Of a DNA stretch of 64,000 nucleotides, positions 7,895 to 15,602 are shown in pieces (the stretch's first letter is position 1; each line of letters begins with the position of its first letter). A model generated the notes under the pieces. It had not been told where the DNA came from. It saw only the letters and a program-made list of their open reading frames with translations, and ran no database searches. The translations under genes were made by a program, and so were the position numbers. Source of the DNA: Actinomycetes bacterium (GTDB lineage: Bacteria > Actinomycetota > Actinomycetes > Mycobacteriales > Mycobacteriaceae); NCBI GenBank assembly GCA_023404955.1, contig JAEXZY010000111.1:39439-103438 (forward strand), given 5' to 3'.

Positions 7895-8683
7895 TCACAG
7901 ATCGGGCAGTGGCAGTTCGGAATTCGGTCCCTGAAGACCGCCGTCGACGGTGAACACCGAACTCGTGGCATAGCAGTCTCGTGCGCTCAGATACAACGTC
8001 AAGCGGCCGAGGTCCTCGACATCGCCGACGCGGTGAAGCGGCGTCCGGTCCTTCAGCGTTTGCTCCGAGCCCGGCATCATGTCGAACCCGGCGCGCAGAC
8101 CCGAGGTCATGAAGGCGCCCAACGCGATGGCATTGACCCTGATCTTCGGCGCGAGTTCCTGGGCCATCGCCCGAGTGAGCGCCTCCATCCCTCCCTTGGC
8201 CACGCAATACGGCAGCATGCCGCGGATGCCGAAACGGCCCGCCCCCGAGGAGATGTTGATGATCGAACCGCGCCCGACATCGAGCATGTGCGGCACGGCG
8301 ACCTGACTCATGATGAATGCCGACGTGACGCACGCGTCGAACGTCTTCCGCAGATCGTCGTCGGTGAGCTTCAGGAAGGGGCCGAAATTCGCGAATCCGA
8401 CGTTGTTGACCAAGATATCGACGCGCCCGAATTCCGCGACCGCCGTGCGCACCACGCGCTCGCTGTCGGCACGGTCCAGCGCGTCTGCGGTGATCGCAAG
8501 ACCTTCCCCGCCCGCGTCCTTGATGTGCTCGATGGTGCCTTCGACCTCCGAGGTCGTGCGAGCAGTGCCCACGACTGTCGCACCGGCTTCAGCCAGGACC
8601 TTGGCAATGCCTTCACCCACGCCACGCCCGGCGCCGGTCACTACGGCAACCTGCCCGTTGAGCCGAAACTGTTCCAATGCCAT
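7895..8683 (-). CDS. SDR-family oxidoreductase
   Basis: Classical short-chain dehydrogenase, 262 aa. Cofactor motif TGAGRGVG at 16-23, NNVG at 93-96, and catalytic S146, Y159, K163 with exact family spacing. ATG 8683 is preceded by GGGAGGA; ten extra in-frame residues upstream are rejected. It would interconvert an alcohol and ketone or 3-hydroxyacyl-CoA in the cytoplasm. Upstream partner of the ERG2-like gene (51-base gap) and divergent from a VOC protein gene, with an operator-like motif between them. Confidence 0.92.
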   Translation of the reverse strand: MALEQFRLNGQVAVVTGAGRGVGEGIAKVLAEAGATVVGTARTTSEVEGTIEHIKDAGGEGLAITADALDRADSERVVRTAVAEFGRVDILVNNVGFANFGPFLKLTDDDLRKTFDACVTSAFIMSQVAVPHMLDVGRGSIINISSGAGRFGIRGMLPYCVAKGGMEALTRAMAQELAPKIRVNAIALGAFMTSGLRAGFDMMPGSEQTLKDRTPLHRVGDVEDLGRLTLYLSARDCYATSSVFTVDGGLQGPNSELPLPDL

Positions 8684-8727
8684 GACATTCCTCCCGTAGG
8701 GAACCAGCCACAAGAAACCTACAGGGG

Positions 8728-8745
8728 TGAGAACAGTAATTACCG
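8728..8745. promoter_or_regulatory. operator-like motif, SDR/VOC divergent gap
   Basis: TGAGAACAGTAATTACCG carries one perfect arm (TGAGAA) and a partial second arm, 9 of 12 positions. It sits in the 105-base gap between the divergent SDR (start 8683) and VOC (start 8789) genes. Confidence 0.45.
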
Positions 8746-8788
8746 CAAAACGACAACAGCGTTGCCGGGTGACCGTACCGTCGGTGGC

Positions 8789-9208
8789 ATGACTCAGGTG
8801 CTACCCATGTTGCATCATGTGGTGTTCGCGGTCGCGCCCGAGCGGCTGGACTCCGCGGCCGCCTATCTGACCGATCTCGGGTTCCGCTTCACGGCATTCG
8901 ACCACGCCGAATTGCATCTTCACATCCGACTCGACTGGGATCGCGGCTTCGAGCTCATCTCACCGGCGCCAGGCGCACCGACGCACGCCGGGACCGCCGC
9001 CTACTTCCTGTCCCGCCACGGCGACGGCTTGTTCTCCGTTGTCGTGCGTGTTCCTGATTCTCAGTCCTCCGAGCGGACCGCGGAGCGGCACGGCACTGCT
9101 GCCGACTTCCGTCAGACCGTCACCGGCGACGACACCACCCTCACCGAGGTGAAGTTCGAACCCCTCTTCGGAATTCCCATCACGGTGCTGGAAACGAACC
9201 TGCCCTGA
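8789..9208 (+). CDS. VOC (glyoxalase/dioxygenase fold) family protein
   Basis: Small protein of 139 aa with the start MLHHVVFAVAPERLDSAAAY, a typical beta-alpha entry to a vicinal-oxygen-chelate half. The end (FEPLFGIPITVLETNLP) resembles the last strand of such a fold. Metal ligands cannot be assigned confidently, so whether it is an isomerase, epimerase, dioxygenase or binding protein is open. ATG 8789 gives the shortest complete product; the longer frame from 8033 is antisense to the SDR. Converges on the TetR gene with four bases between the stops. Confidence 0.7.
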   Translation: MTQVLPMLHHVVFAVAPERLDSAAAYLTDLGFRFTAFDHAELHLHIRLDWDRGFELISPAPGAPTHAGTAAYFLSRHGDGLFSVVVRVPDSQSSERTAERHGTAADFRQTVTGDDTTLTEVKFEPLFGIPITVLETNLP

Positions 9209-9212
9209 CCGA

Positions 9213-10001
9213 CTATCCCGCGGACTTCTTGACCCGACGCGTGCTCGTCGCCTTGGCCGCCGGTTTGGTCCGCGGTGCACTGGCTTTCGATGTCTCCGGC
9301 GCCATCAGCGCTTGACGGCACCACGCCCATAGCTGATCTTCGTTCAGCGCAGCGGTGCCCTTGGCACCGAGGTGGAACACACCGATCTGCGCCAGCGATG
9401 TCAGCGTCGCGTTGAGCAACGTCGACAGTTGAGCGGGCGTCAGGTCCTTGCGGACGAGACCCGCCCGGGAGCAGGCCGTGAGGATCTTCGTCAGCAATCT
9501 CTGGTGCGGCTCCCAGATCTTGGTGAAGTCCGCGGGCCGCTCGATCTCGAGGCTGAGGTTGTAGATCGTCATCACGCGACCGCCTACCCTCTCCGAGGAT
9601 TCGGCCCGCGACAGGAAGCCACGGCAGAATGCTTCGAGCTGTTCCATCGGTCCGTCGGCGGCAGCGACCTCTTGCCGGATGCTCTCGGTGAACTGACTGG
9701 TGACGTTCTCGTACAGCGCCAGCATCAGCTCTTCCTTACCGGCGAAGTGTTGATAGAACGCGCGCAGGCTGAGGTTCGACCGGTCGATCAAGGTCTGGAT
9801 CGTGAAGTCGGCGCTGCCCTGTTCCTCCACCAGCTCGAGCGCAGCGGCAAGAAAGCGTGAGCTGCGAGCCAATGCCCGCGCGCGAGCCGTGCTCAGACGT
9901 CGCTCGATCGATCGTTGCTGCCACGACGTCGGCATCTCGACCTCGGCTTCGACGAGCTCGAGTTCGGCGACGTCCTGATCATCTCTGGCGGGCATGGTCA
10001 T
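9213..10001 (-). CDS. TetR-family regulator with basic C-terminal tail
   Basis: Repressor of 262 aa. An N-terminal acidic extension (about 30 residues) precedes the DNA-binding domain; the helix-turn-helix is at about 67-86 (FTIQTLIDRSNLSLRAFYQH). The effector domain follows, and the last 25 residues are rich in Lys, Arg, Ala and Thr (ending TSTRRVKKSAG), which may add non-specific DNA binding. It is the most central of the three TetR genes and a good candidate for the island-wide regulator (inference). Its own upstream region has a weak copy of the shared motif and a separate palindrome (10063). Confidence 0.93.
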   Translation of the reverse strand: MTMPARDDQDVAELELVEAEVEMPTSWQQRSIERRLSTARARALARSSRFLAAALELVEEQGSADFTIQTLIDRSNLSLRAFYQHFAGKEELMLALYENVTSQFTESIRQEVAAADGPMEQLEAFCRGFLSRAESSERVGGRVMTIYNLSLEIERPADFTKIWEPHQRLLTKILTACSRAGLVRKDLTPAQLSTLLNATLTSLAQIGVFHLGAKGTAALNEDQLWAWCRQALMAPETSKASAPRTKPAAKATSTRRVKKSAG

Positions 10002-10020
10002 GAATGTTACGCCCAGTAGC

Positions 10021-10084
10021 CGAGAACGTGTGATCTACCTACACGGGTATGTCGCTTCCGCGACGTGAGATCGTCGATTCACGT
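10021..10084. promoter_or_regulatory. TetR upstream region: weak shared motif plus separate palindrome
   Basis: CGAGAACGTGTGATCTAC (10021-10038) is a partial match (8 of 12) to the shared motif. ACGTGA-N10-TCACGT (10063-10084) is a perfect 6-bp-arm inverted repeat. The palindrome could be an autoregulatory site for the TetR gene or a weak terminator after the ECH gene that ends at 10101; the sequence does not decide. Confidence 0.35.
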
Positions 10085-10100
10085 GCTCACCGTCCTGGCG

Positions 10101-10958
10101 TCAGCGCGCTTCCCATTGCGGCGGGCGTTTGTCGAGGAATGCCCGGGGTCCTTCGATCGCGTCCTTGGTGAGTGCGACCTTCATGCGGTAATTCTCCGCC
10201 AGCAGCTCCGCCTCGTAGATCGGCAGCGTCAACCCCTTGCGAATCGCCATCCGCGACCCGCGGACAGCCAAGGGCGCATTCGAGTTGATCGTGTCGGCGA
10301 TCTGCCAGGCACGCTCCATCAGCAGCTCGTGCGCCACCACCTCGGTGAAGATTCCGAGGTCATACCCACGTTGGGCGTCCAGGCGTTCGTGTTTGCCCAT
10401 GAGGACCAGCCGCATGGCCACCGGTAACGGCAGAACCCGTGCCAACCGCACTGCTTCTCGTCCGGAGGTGACGCCGATACTGACGTGCGGATCCATCAGC
10501 GACGCACGATCCGAGGCGATCGTGACGTCGGCGGTGGTGATGAGATCCAAGCCTGCCCCACAGGCGATTCCGTTCACCGCACAGATGATCGGCTTGGTCA
10601 TCTGCAACCACGGAGGGGTCGCCTCCTGAGGGGCGTCCCACTGCCGCAACGAGCTGAGCACCGGTTCGCCCTGTGTGTCGATCCCGGCGGCGTTCTCGGT
10701 GTCGTGGTCGGCGGCCTTGTTGACATCTGCGCCGACGCACAGAGCGCGCCCGGCGCCGGTGACGATCACCGTCCAGATGTTGTGTGAGCGCTCGACCTCC
10801 TCGTAGATCTCGGTGAGCTCGGCGATCATCTCGTCGTTGATCGCGTTGAGCACCTGTGGACGGTTCAACGTCACACACGCCGTGTGTCCCCGGACCTCGA
10901 ACTCCAGCGTCTCCAGGATGTTGGAGCCGGCCGCACCGCTCGGCTGTGCGATCGCCAT
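10101..10958 (-). CDS. enoyl-CoA hydratase/isomerase family protein (DPHVS type)
   Basis: Crotonase-fold protein of 285 aa. Oxyanion elements: GRALCVGADVN and the NGIACGAGLDLITTADVTIA block. Where hydratases carry a catalytic glutamate (PEI-x-LG) it has MDPHVSIGVTSG, with His in place of Glu; the two tandem crotonases at 22376 and 23191 share DPHVS. That substitution argues against a standard hydratase. It is the last gene of a four-gene minus-strand operon; its start codon overlaps the dehydrogenase stop by one base. Confidence 0.9.
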   Translation of the reverse strand: MAIAQPSGAAGSNILETLEFEVRGHTACVTLNRPQVLNAINDEMIAELTEIYEEVERSHNIWTVIVTGAGRALCVGADVNKAADHDTENAAGIDTQGEPVLSSLRQWDAPQEATPPWLQMTKPIICAVNGIACGAGLDLITTADVTIASDRASLMDPHVSIGVTSGREAVRLARVLPLPVAMRLVLMGKHERLDAQRGYDLGIFTEVVAHELLMERAWQIADTINSNAPLAVRGSRMAIRKGLTLPIYEAELLAENYRMKVALTKDAIEGPRAFLDKRPPQWEAR

Positions 10959-12034
10959 CAGGAAACCACCGCCGCAACCGATTCGGGAGCCACGCCCAGG
11001 ATGTCGCGGAAGCGATCACGATAGCGCGGCCACACCTCGGGGTTGAGCAGCCGCGGTGGCCGCCCGCCCTCGAAGATGGTTTCCCACTGGGTGGCTGTCG
11101 CCACCGCGATGTCGCGTGCCGCCTCCACCGTGATACCTGCGGTGTGCGGGGTGGCGACGACAGTGTCGAGTGCCAGCAGCGGATTGTCGTGGCGCGGCGG
11201 CTCCTCGTGGAACACGTCGAGGCCTGCGCCGGCGATCGATCCGCTGAGAAGTGCCGCGTGCAGCGCCTCTTCGTCGTGGACCGGCCCGCGCGCGGTGGTG
11301 ATGAAGAACGCCGTCGGCTTCATCGCCGCGAACTGTCGCGCATCGAAGAGCCCTCGCGTCTCGGCGGTGAGCGGACAGGTCACCTGTACGAAGTCCGATC
11401 GTTCGACGAGCTCGTCGAGTCCCACTGCGGTGACCCCGCGGGCCCGCGCCGCAGCGTCGTCCACGTACGGATCGAAGACGAGGACTTCCATCCCGAACGG
11501 AGCGCACAACTCCACCAACCGACCACCGATGGCTCCGAGGCCCACGATTCCCAACGTCTTACCCGCGAGTTGCGTGCCCTGGAGGGCCATCCGGTCACCA
11601 AGCGGGCCGCGACGCAATGCTCTGTCTGACACGGTGATCTTCTTGGCCAGATCGAGCATGAAGCCCAATGCATGTTCGGCCACCGCCTCGGCGCCCGGAC
11701 CCGAGTTGTTGCACACAGCGATGCCTGCGCGGGTGCACGCCTCCACGTCGATGACGTCGTACCCGGCACCCGCCGAACAGACAGCCAACAGGTTGGGGCA
11801 CCGCGCCACCAGGGCCGGACCCGCCAGCCACTGGTCACCGCCGTCCACGCGTGCGACGTCGGTGCGGGTCGCCACCTGGTATCCGTGCGCGGATTCCAGT
11901 GCCGCCCAGCCGTCCTCGTCACCGGCGTGGAGATCCAACCTGACCACGTCGATGTCTGCGCGTCCCAGGATCTCCCCCGCCACCGGATCGGTCCATCGCT
12001 CATAGATGAGTTTCGGCCGTGCAGCTCCGGTCAT
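10958..12034 (-). CDS. D-2-hydroxyacid dehydrogenase
   Basis: NAD-dependent 2-hydroxyacid dehydrogenase of 358 aa. Cofactor motif GLGAIG at 165-170; the catalytic Arg, Glu and His are placed as expected at R249 (TTARGPV), E278 (FHEEPP) and H297 (TPHTAG). It would interconvert a 2-hydroxy and a 2-keto acid, or act on a related alpha-hydroxylated intermediate. Its start overlaps the stop of the TauD-like gene by four bases, consistent with a pathway in which an alpha-hydroxylated acid is oxidised and then cleaved. Confidence 0.92.
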   Translation of the reverse strand: MTGAARPKLIYERWTDPVAGEILGRADIDVVRLDLHAGDEDGWAALESAHGYQVATRTDVARVDGGDQWLAGPALVARCPNLLAVCSAGAGYDVIDVEACTRAGIAVCNNSGPGAEAVAEHALGFMLDLAKKITVSDRALRRGPLGDRMALQGTQLAGKTLGIVGLGAIGGRLVELCAPFGMEVLVFDPYVDDAAARARGVTAVGLDELVERSDFVQVTCPLTAETRGLFDARQFAAMKPTAFFITTARGPVHDEEALHAALLSGSIAGAGLDVFHEEPPRHDNPLLALDTVVATPHTAGITVEAARDIAVATATQWETIFEGGRPPRLLNPEVWPRYRDRFRDILGVAPESVAAVVS

Positions 12035-13146
12035 CGATCTATCTTGGGTTTCGCCTGGGCAGCCTTGAACATGTCGGCCAGCGCCGGGTCGACGTTCTTG
12101 TAGTCGTTGCGGGCGATCGAACCGTCGCGACCCTCCACGACGTCATAACCGAGGCGGAGGTCCTTGTTCTCCATGTGGAAGTACTCGCGGCCCAGCGGCA
12201 GTCGACGATCCGAGCGCGGCACCTCCATCCACGCCCGCAAGAAGCAGCGCGCCTTCTTCGGATCGTTGCTGCTCACGAAATCTGAACGTGAGTGGCACAT
12301 CGCGAAGTTGTTGGCAACGGCCGCTTCTCCGGATTCCAGACGAAACTCGACCTGCTGCTCGACCAGTACGCGTCGCAGGTATTCGATGGCCTCTTCCTGC
12401 TTCGGGGTGAATTCGCGGCCCAATGTCTTCATGGCCGGCAGGATGCTGCTGTACGTGAAGTTGATACAGATCCTGCCGTCGATCTGCGAGAACACCGGAA
12501 CGTCGTAGGGCGTGACGTCAGGCTGGTCGTCGGGTTGCTCGCTGCGGCGATGATGCGGGAAGCCCTGGTAGAGCACATCGAGCAGATCTGGCCGCTCGGC
12601 GAGGATGCGGTTGTGCGCGGCGGGCCCACTGGCGAACTGGCTCTCCCCGCCCTCTGCCGCCGGGTACACGCAGAGCAGGGACAAGATGTCAGCCGCATCG
12701 TTGTGCATCGCCAGTTCCGCGCGAGATTTGGTGCCGCGGGCCGGCTGCACACCGTTCGGGAGCACCTCCTCCTGCACCCGCACCATCCGGTGACCGAAGG
12801 AGTTGTTGGAGACGAGGTAGCCGAGGTGGGTACAGAACGCCCAGTAGATGCGCTCGAGATCCTCGACGGAATGCTGCTCGACCGGAAAGCCGCGGACGCA
12901 AGCCAGCCCCTTCCCGAACATGAGGTCCTGGTAGAGCCGCGCGAGATCGTCGTCGAGATCGGGATGTCTGGCGTCCTCGGGTGTGATCTCGTCACGGTCC
13001 TTGTTGGCCGTCTTGGCCAGGATCGACTCCAGCGCAGCGATGTTGCGAGAGGACAGGTCGAAGCAGAAGTCCTCCTTGCTGCTGAAGTCGGCGCCCGTCC
13101 ACGCCATCGTGTCGTTGGCCTGCTTCGTGTAAATCGCGGTGGGCAT
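12031..13146 (-). CDS. TauD/TfdA-family Fe(II)/2-oxoglutarate dioxygenase
   Basis: Putative non-heme iron hydroxylase of 371 aa. The facial triad is readable: H148-x-D150 (AMHNDAAD) and the distal H285 (AMCHSRSDF), followed by R304 as the 2-oxoglutarate carboxylate ligand candidate (CFLRAW). ATG 13146 has a good AGGAGG site upstream. Placed before a 2-hydroxyacid dehydrogenase and after an HpcH aldolase in one operon, it may hydroxylate the carbon next to a carboxylate or thioester and so start an alpha-oxidation-like step. The substrate is unknown. Confidence 0.9.
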   Translation of the reverse strand: MPTAIYTKQANDTMAWTGADFSSKEDFCFDLSSRNIAALESILAKTANKDRDEITPEDARHPDLDDDLARLYQDLMFGKGLACVRGFPVEQHSVEDLERIYWAFCTHLGYLVSNNSFGHRMVRVQEEVLPNGVQPARGTKSRAELAMHNDAADILSLLCVYPAAEGGESQFASGPAAHNRILAERPDLLDVLYQGFPHHRRSEQPDDQPDVTPYDVPVFSQIDGRICINFTYSSILPAMKTLGREFTPKQEEAIEYLRRVLVEQQVEFRLESGEAAVANNFAMCHSRSDFVSSNDPKKARCFLRAWMEVPRSDRRLPLGREYFHMENKDLRLGYDVVEGRDGSIARNDYKNVDPALADMFKAAQAKPKIDR

Positions 13147-13183
13147 CCGTCCTCCTGTTATCCGGCACTCGGGGTTGTCGGTG

Positions 13184-13984
13184 CTATCGGGGTGGTCGAT
13201 CTTCGAGACCGCGCAGCGCCTGAGCCCGCTGTGTGGCCGCCTCGGTCATCATTCCGACGTCTGTGCCTGCGGAGACGAATCGCAGACCGAGGTCCACGAA
13301 GCGTCTGAGCAGATCCAGCGAGGCGATGCCAGCCACTCCGAGCGCCACGCCGTGCTCACGACATGCCGCCGCGACACACTCTACTGCACGATGGAAACGT
13401 TCATTCTCATACTGTCCGTGGATACCCATCTCGGCGGTCAGGTCGCTCGGACCGATGAGAATCATGTCAAGGCCGTCGACCGACGCGATCTCATCGACGG
13501 CATCGATCGCCGTCGGCGTCTCCACCATCACCGCGACCATCGTCTGACGCTCCAGCAGAGCCGCGAGCTCAGGGGCGGATCTGCGCTCGTATCCGCTCAC
13601 CGCGTTGGGACCCGAAATCGACCGATGACCGACCGGGGGAAACCGTGCCGCATCCACGACAGCCTGCGCCTCTTCCGGCGAATCCACCTGCGGAACAATG
13701 ACTCCCGTCGCTCCGATGTCGAGCACCCGGGCGATCATGCTCGAATCGTGCGACGGCACACGGACGAGTCCGGCGATACCGGCACCTCGCGCCGCAACGC
13801 AGAGCAGGCCGGCCGTTTCCAGCGATGTCGCGGTGTGCTCGAGGTCGACGTATACCGCGTCGTACCCGGCTGCGGCGGCGATCGCAGGGACATCGGGCGT
13901 CCGCGAGTTCAGCAGCGCGAGGCACAGCACCAACCCCTCGTCGGCCCGGAGGGCATCCCGAATCGACGCGTGCACGCATGTCAC
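13184..13984 (-). CDS. HpcH/HpaI (citrate lyase beta-like) aldolase
   Basis: TIM-barrel class II aldolase of 266 aa. Metal and substrate segments: VMVETPTAID (metal Glu) and MILIGPSDLTAEMG. Family members split 2-keto-4-hydroxy acids into pyruvate and an aldehyde, or act on malyl-CoA-like substrates. GTG 13984 was chosen; GTG 13975 is an alternative, and the longer frame to 14089 would run across the operator-like motif at 13995. No ribosome site is clear, so a leaderless transcript is likely. First gene of a minus operon with the dioxygenase, hydroxyacid dehydrogenase and ECH; divergent from the thiolase-like gene. Confidence 0.88.
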   Translation of the reverse strand: MTCVHASIRDALRADEGLVLCLALLNSRTPDVPAIAAAAGYDAVYVDLEHTATSLETAGLLCVAARGAGIAGLVRVPSHDSSMIARVLDIGATGVIVPQVDSPEEAQAVVDAARFPPVGHRSISGPNAVSGYERRSAPELAALLERQTMVAVMVETPTAIDAVDEIASVDGLDMILIGPSDLTAEMGIHGQYENERFHRAVECVAAACREHGVALGVAGIASLDLLRRFVDLGLRFVSAGTDVGMMTEAATQRAQALRGLEDRPPR

Positions 13985-13994
13985 CGTAACGCAC

Positions 13995-14034
13995 CGAGAA
14001 CGGCAGTTACACTTTTTGGTGACGTGCGTTCTCT
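13995..14034. promoter_or_regulatory. paired operator-like motifs, aldolase/thiolase divergent gap
   Basis: Two inverted half-sites face each other: GAGAACG (13996-14002) and CGTTCTC (14027-14033), 7-bp perfect arms 24 bases apart. Each is also the good arm of a partial shared motif (CGAGAACGGCAGTTACAC and TGGTGACGTGCGTTCTCT). One lies just ahead of each divergent gene, fitting a regulator dimer per promoter. Confidence 0.45.
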
Positions 14035-14052
14035 GTGTGATAACCATGACGC

Positions 14053-15198
14053 ATGCCAAATCCTCGGGTCGCGATCGTGGGCGCGGCACTGTCGGATTGC
14101 GGGCGAGTGCCCGACAAGACCGCGATGGGTCTGATGGCGCAGGCTTCGCGCCGCGCGCTCGCCGATGCCGGCCTCACCAAGGACGATGTGGACGGTTTCG
14201 GCGGCCACGGGTCACTCCTTCCCCCTGTAGACGTGTGCGAGTACCTCGGGCTACGGCCTCGGTGGGTGGACGCCACCAACGTCGGCGGCTCGTCATGGGA
14301 GGTGCTGGCAGGCCACGCCGCAGCCGCCATCGCGGCCGGTGACATCGACGTCGCGCTGCTGACCTACGGGTCGACCGCGCGGTCCGATGTCAAACGGCGA
14401 GTGCGTGCGTCGGCGGCCGCGATGAGCACCGGCGGCGCACTGCAGTACGAGGCGCCGTACGGGGCGACGCTGATCGCGAAGTACGCGATGGCCGCCCGGC
14501 GGCACATGATCGAGTACGGGACGACGGTCGACCAGCTCGCCGAGGTGGCGGTCGCTGCCCACGAATGGGCCGCGATGAACCCGACAGCGTTCGAGCCGCA
14601 CCGCATCACCGCTGACGACGTAGCGGCAGCGCCCATGCTGGCCGACCCGTTCACCGCCAAACACGTCTGCCTGCGCACCGATGGTGGCGGCGCCGTCGTG
14701 CTCGCCGCCGAGCATGTGGCGCGCGACTGCGCGAAGGCTCCGGTCTGGATCCTGGGCGGCGCGGACAGCACGTCACACGTCAGCATGAGCCACTGGGCCG
14801 ATTTCACGACGTCGGCCGCTGCGGTGTCCGGCCCCCGCGCGTTCGCTCGGGCGGGCGTGACACCCGCCGACATCGACGTGTGCCAGCTCTACGACTCGTT
14901 CACCTCGACCGTCCTGCTCACGGTCGAAGATCTGGGTTTCTGCGCCAAAGGCGAGGGCGGGGCGTTCCTCGAATCCGGAGCGCTGCGCCCCGGCGGCGCA
15001 CTGCCCACCAACACCGACGGGGGCGGGCTCGCGTCCTGTCACCCCGGAATGCGAGGAATGTTCCTGATGGTCGAGGCGGTGGCACAGCTGCGCGGGGAGT
15101 GCGGTCAGCGGCAGGTCGAGGGAGCCGAGCTGGCGTGCGTGCACGCGATGGGCGGATTCTTCAGCCACAGCGCAACGATGATCTTGGGGAATCGATGA
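14053..15198 (+). CDS. thiolase-fold protein, Ltp2-like (aldolase candidate)
   Basis: Thiolase-superfamily protein of 381 aa, of the SCP-x/lipid-transfer type. At the place of the nucleophilic cysteine it reads NVGGSSWEVL (S80/S81), so it lacks the thiolase nucleophile, as in Ltp2-type retro-aldolases of steroid side-chain catabolism. A C-terminal glycine-rich TNTDGGGLAS block is retained. It overlaps by four bases a DUF35 gene; in known systems Ltp2 works only with a DUF35 partner, cleaving a 3-hydroxyacyl-CoA into a ketone and a short acyl-CoA. Retro-aldol activity here is inference. ATG 14053 probably starts a leaderless or short-leader transcript. Confidence 0.88.
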   Translation: MPNPRVAIVGAALSDCGRVPDKTAMGLMAQASRRALADAGLTKDDVDGFGGHGSLLPPVDVCEYLGLRPRWVDATNVGGSSWEVLAGHAAAAIAAGDIDVALLTYGSTARSDVKRRVRASAAAMSTGGALQYEAPYGATLIAKYAMAARRHMIEYGTTVDQLAEVAVAAHEWAAMNPTAFEPHRITADDVAAAPMLADPFTAKHVCLRTDGGGAVVLAAEHVARDCAKAPVWILGGADSTSHVSMSHWADFTTSAAAVSGPRAFARAGVTPADIDVCQLYDSFTSTVLLTVEDLGFCAKGEGGAFLESGALRPGGALPTNTDGGGLASCHPGMRGMFLMVEAVAQLRGECGQRQVEGAELACVHAMGGFFSHSATMILGNR

Positions 15199-15602
15199 CG
15201 GACATCCGCCTCGGACCCGACCGCCCGACACCAGACGTCGATAGTGAGGCGTGGTGGCAGGCAGTGCAGGACGGCCGCCTGATGGTCAGCGCGTGCCGAT
15301 CGTGCGCGCGCCGATTCCTGTACGCCCGCCCCTTCTGCCCGTTCTGCTGGAGTGAGGACGTCGAGTCTCTGCCGTCGTCGGGACGCGGCACCCTCTACAC
15401 CTGGAGCACGATCCACCAGAACTCTGCACCATTCGATGCCCGGACGCCCTATGTCGTCGGCATGGTCGACCTCGACGACGGGCCCAGGTTGATGTCGGCG
15501 ATCGAGGTGCCCGTCGCCGAACTGGCAGCTGGGATGGCGCTGGTTCTCGCCTTCCGGCACGACGACGACGGCTTCGTCGTGCCTGTCTTCCGGGCTGCCT
15601 AA
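15195..15602 (+). CDS. DUF35 OB-fold/zinc-ribbon protein, thiolase partner
   Basis: Protein of 135 aa with the DUF35 layout: an N-terminal helix (DSEAWWQAVQDGRL), a rubredoxin-like zinc ribbon with C34-x2-C37 and C48-x2-C51, then an OB-fold (GRGTLYTWSTIH and onward). Such proteins bind acyl-CoA and activate a thiolase-fold partner. Its ATG overlaps the stop of the Ltp2-like gene, so the two are almost certainly made as a complex. It overlaps the convergent CoA synthetase gene by four bases. Confidence 0.92.
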   Translation: MTDIRLGPDRPTPDVDSEAWWQAVQDGRLMVSACRSCARRFLYARPFCPFCWSEDVESLPSSGRGTLYTWSTIHQNSAPFDARTPYVVGMVDLDDGPRLMSAIEVPVAELAAGMALVLAFRHDDDGFVVPVFRAA

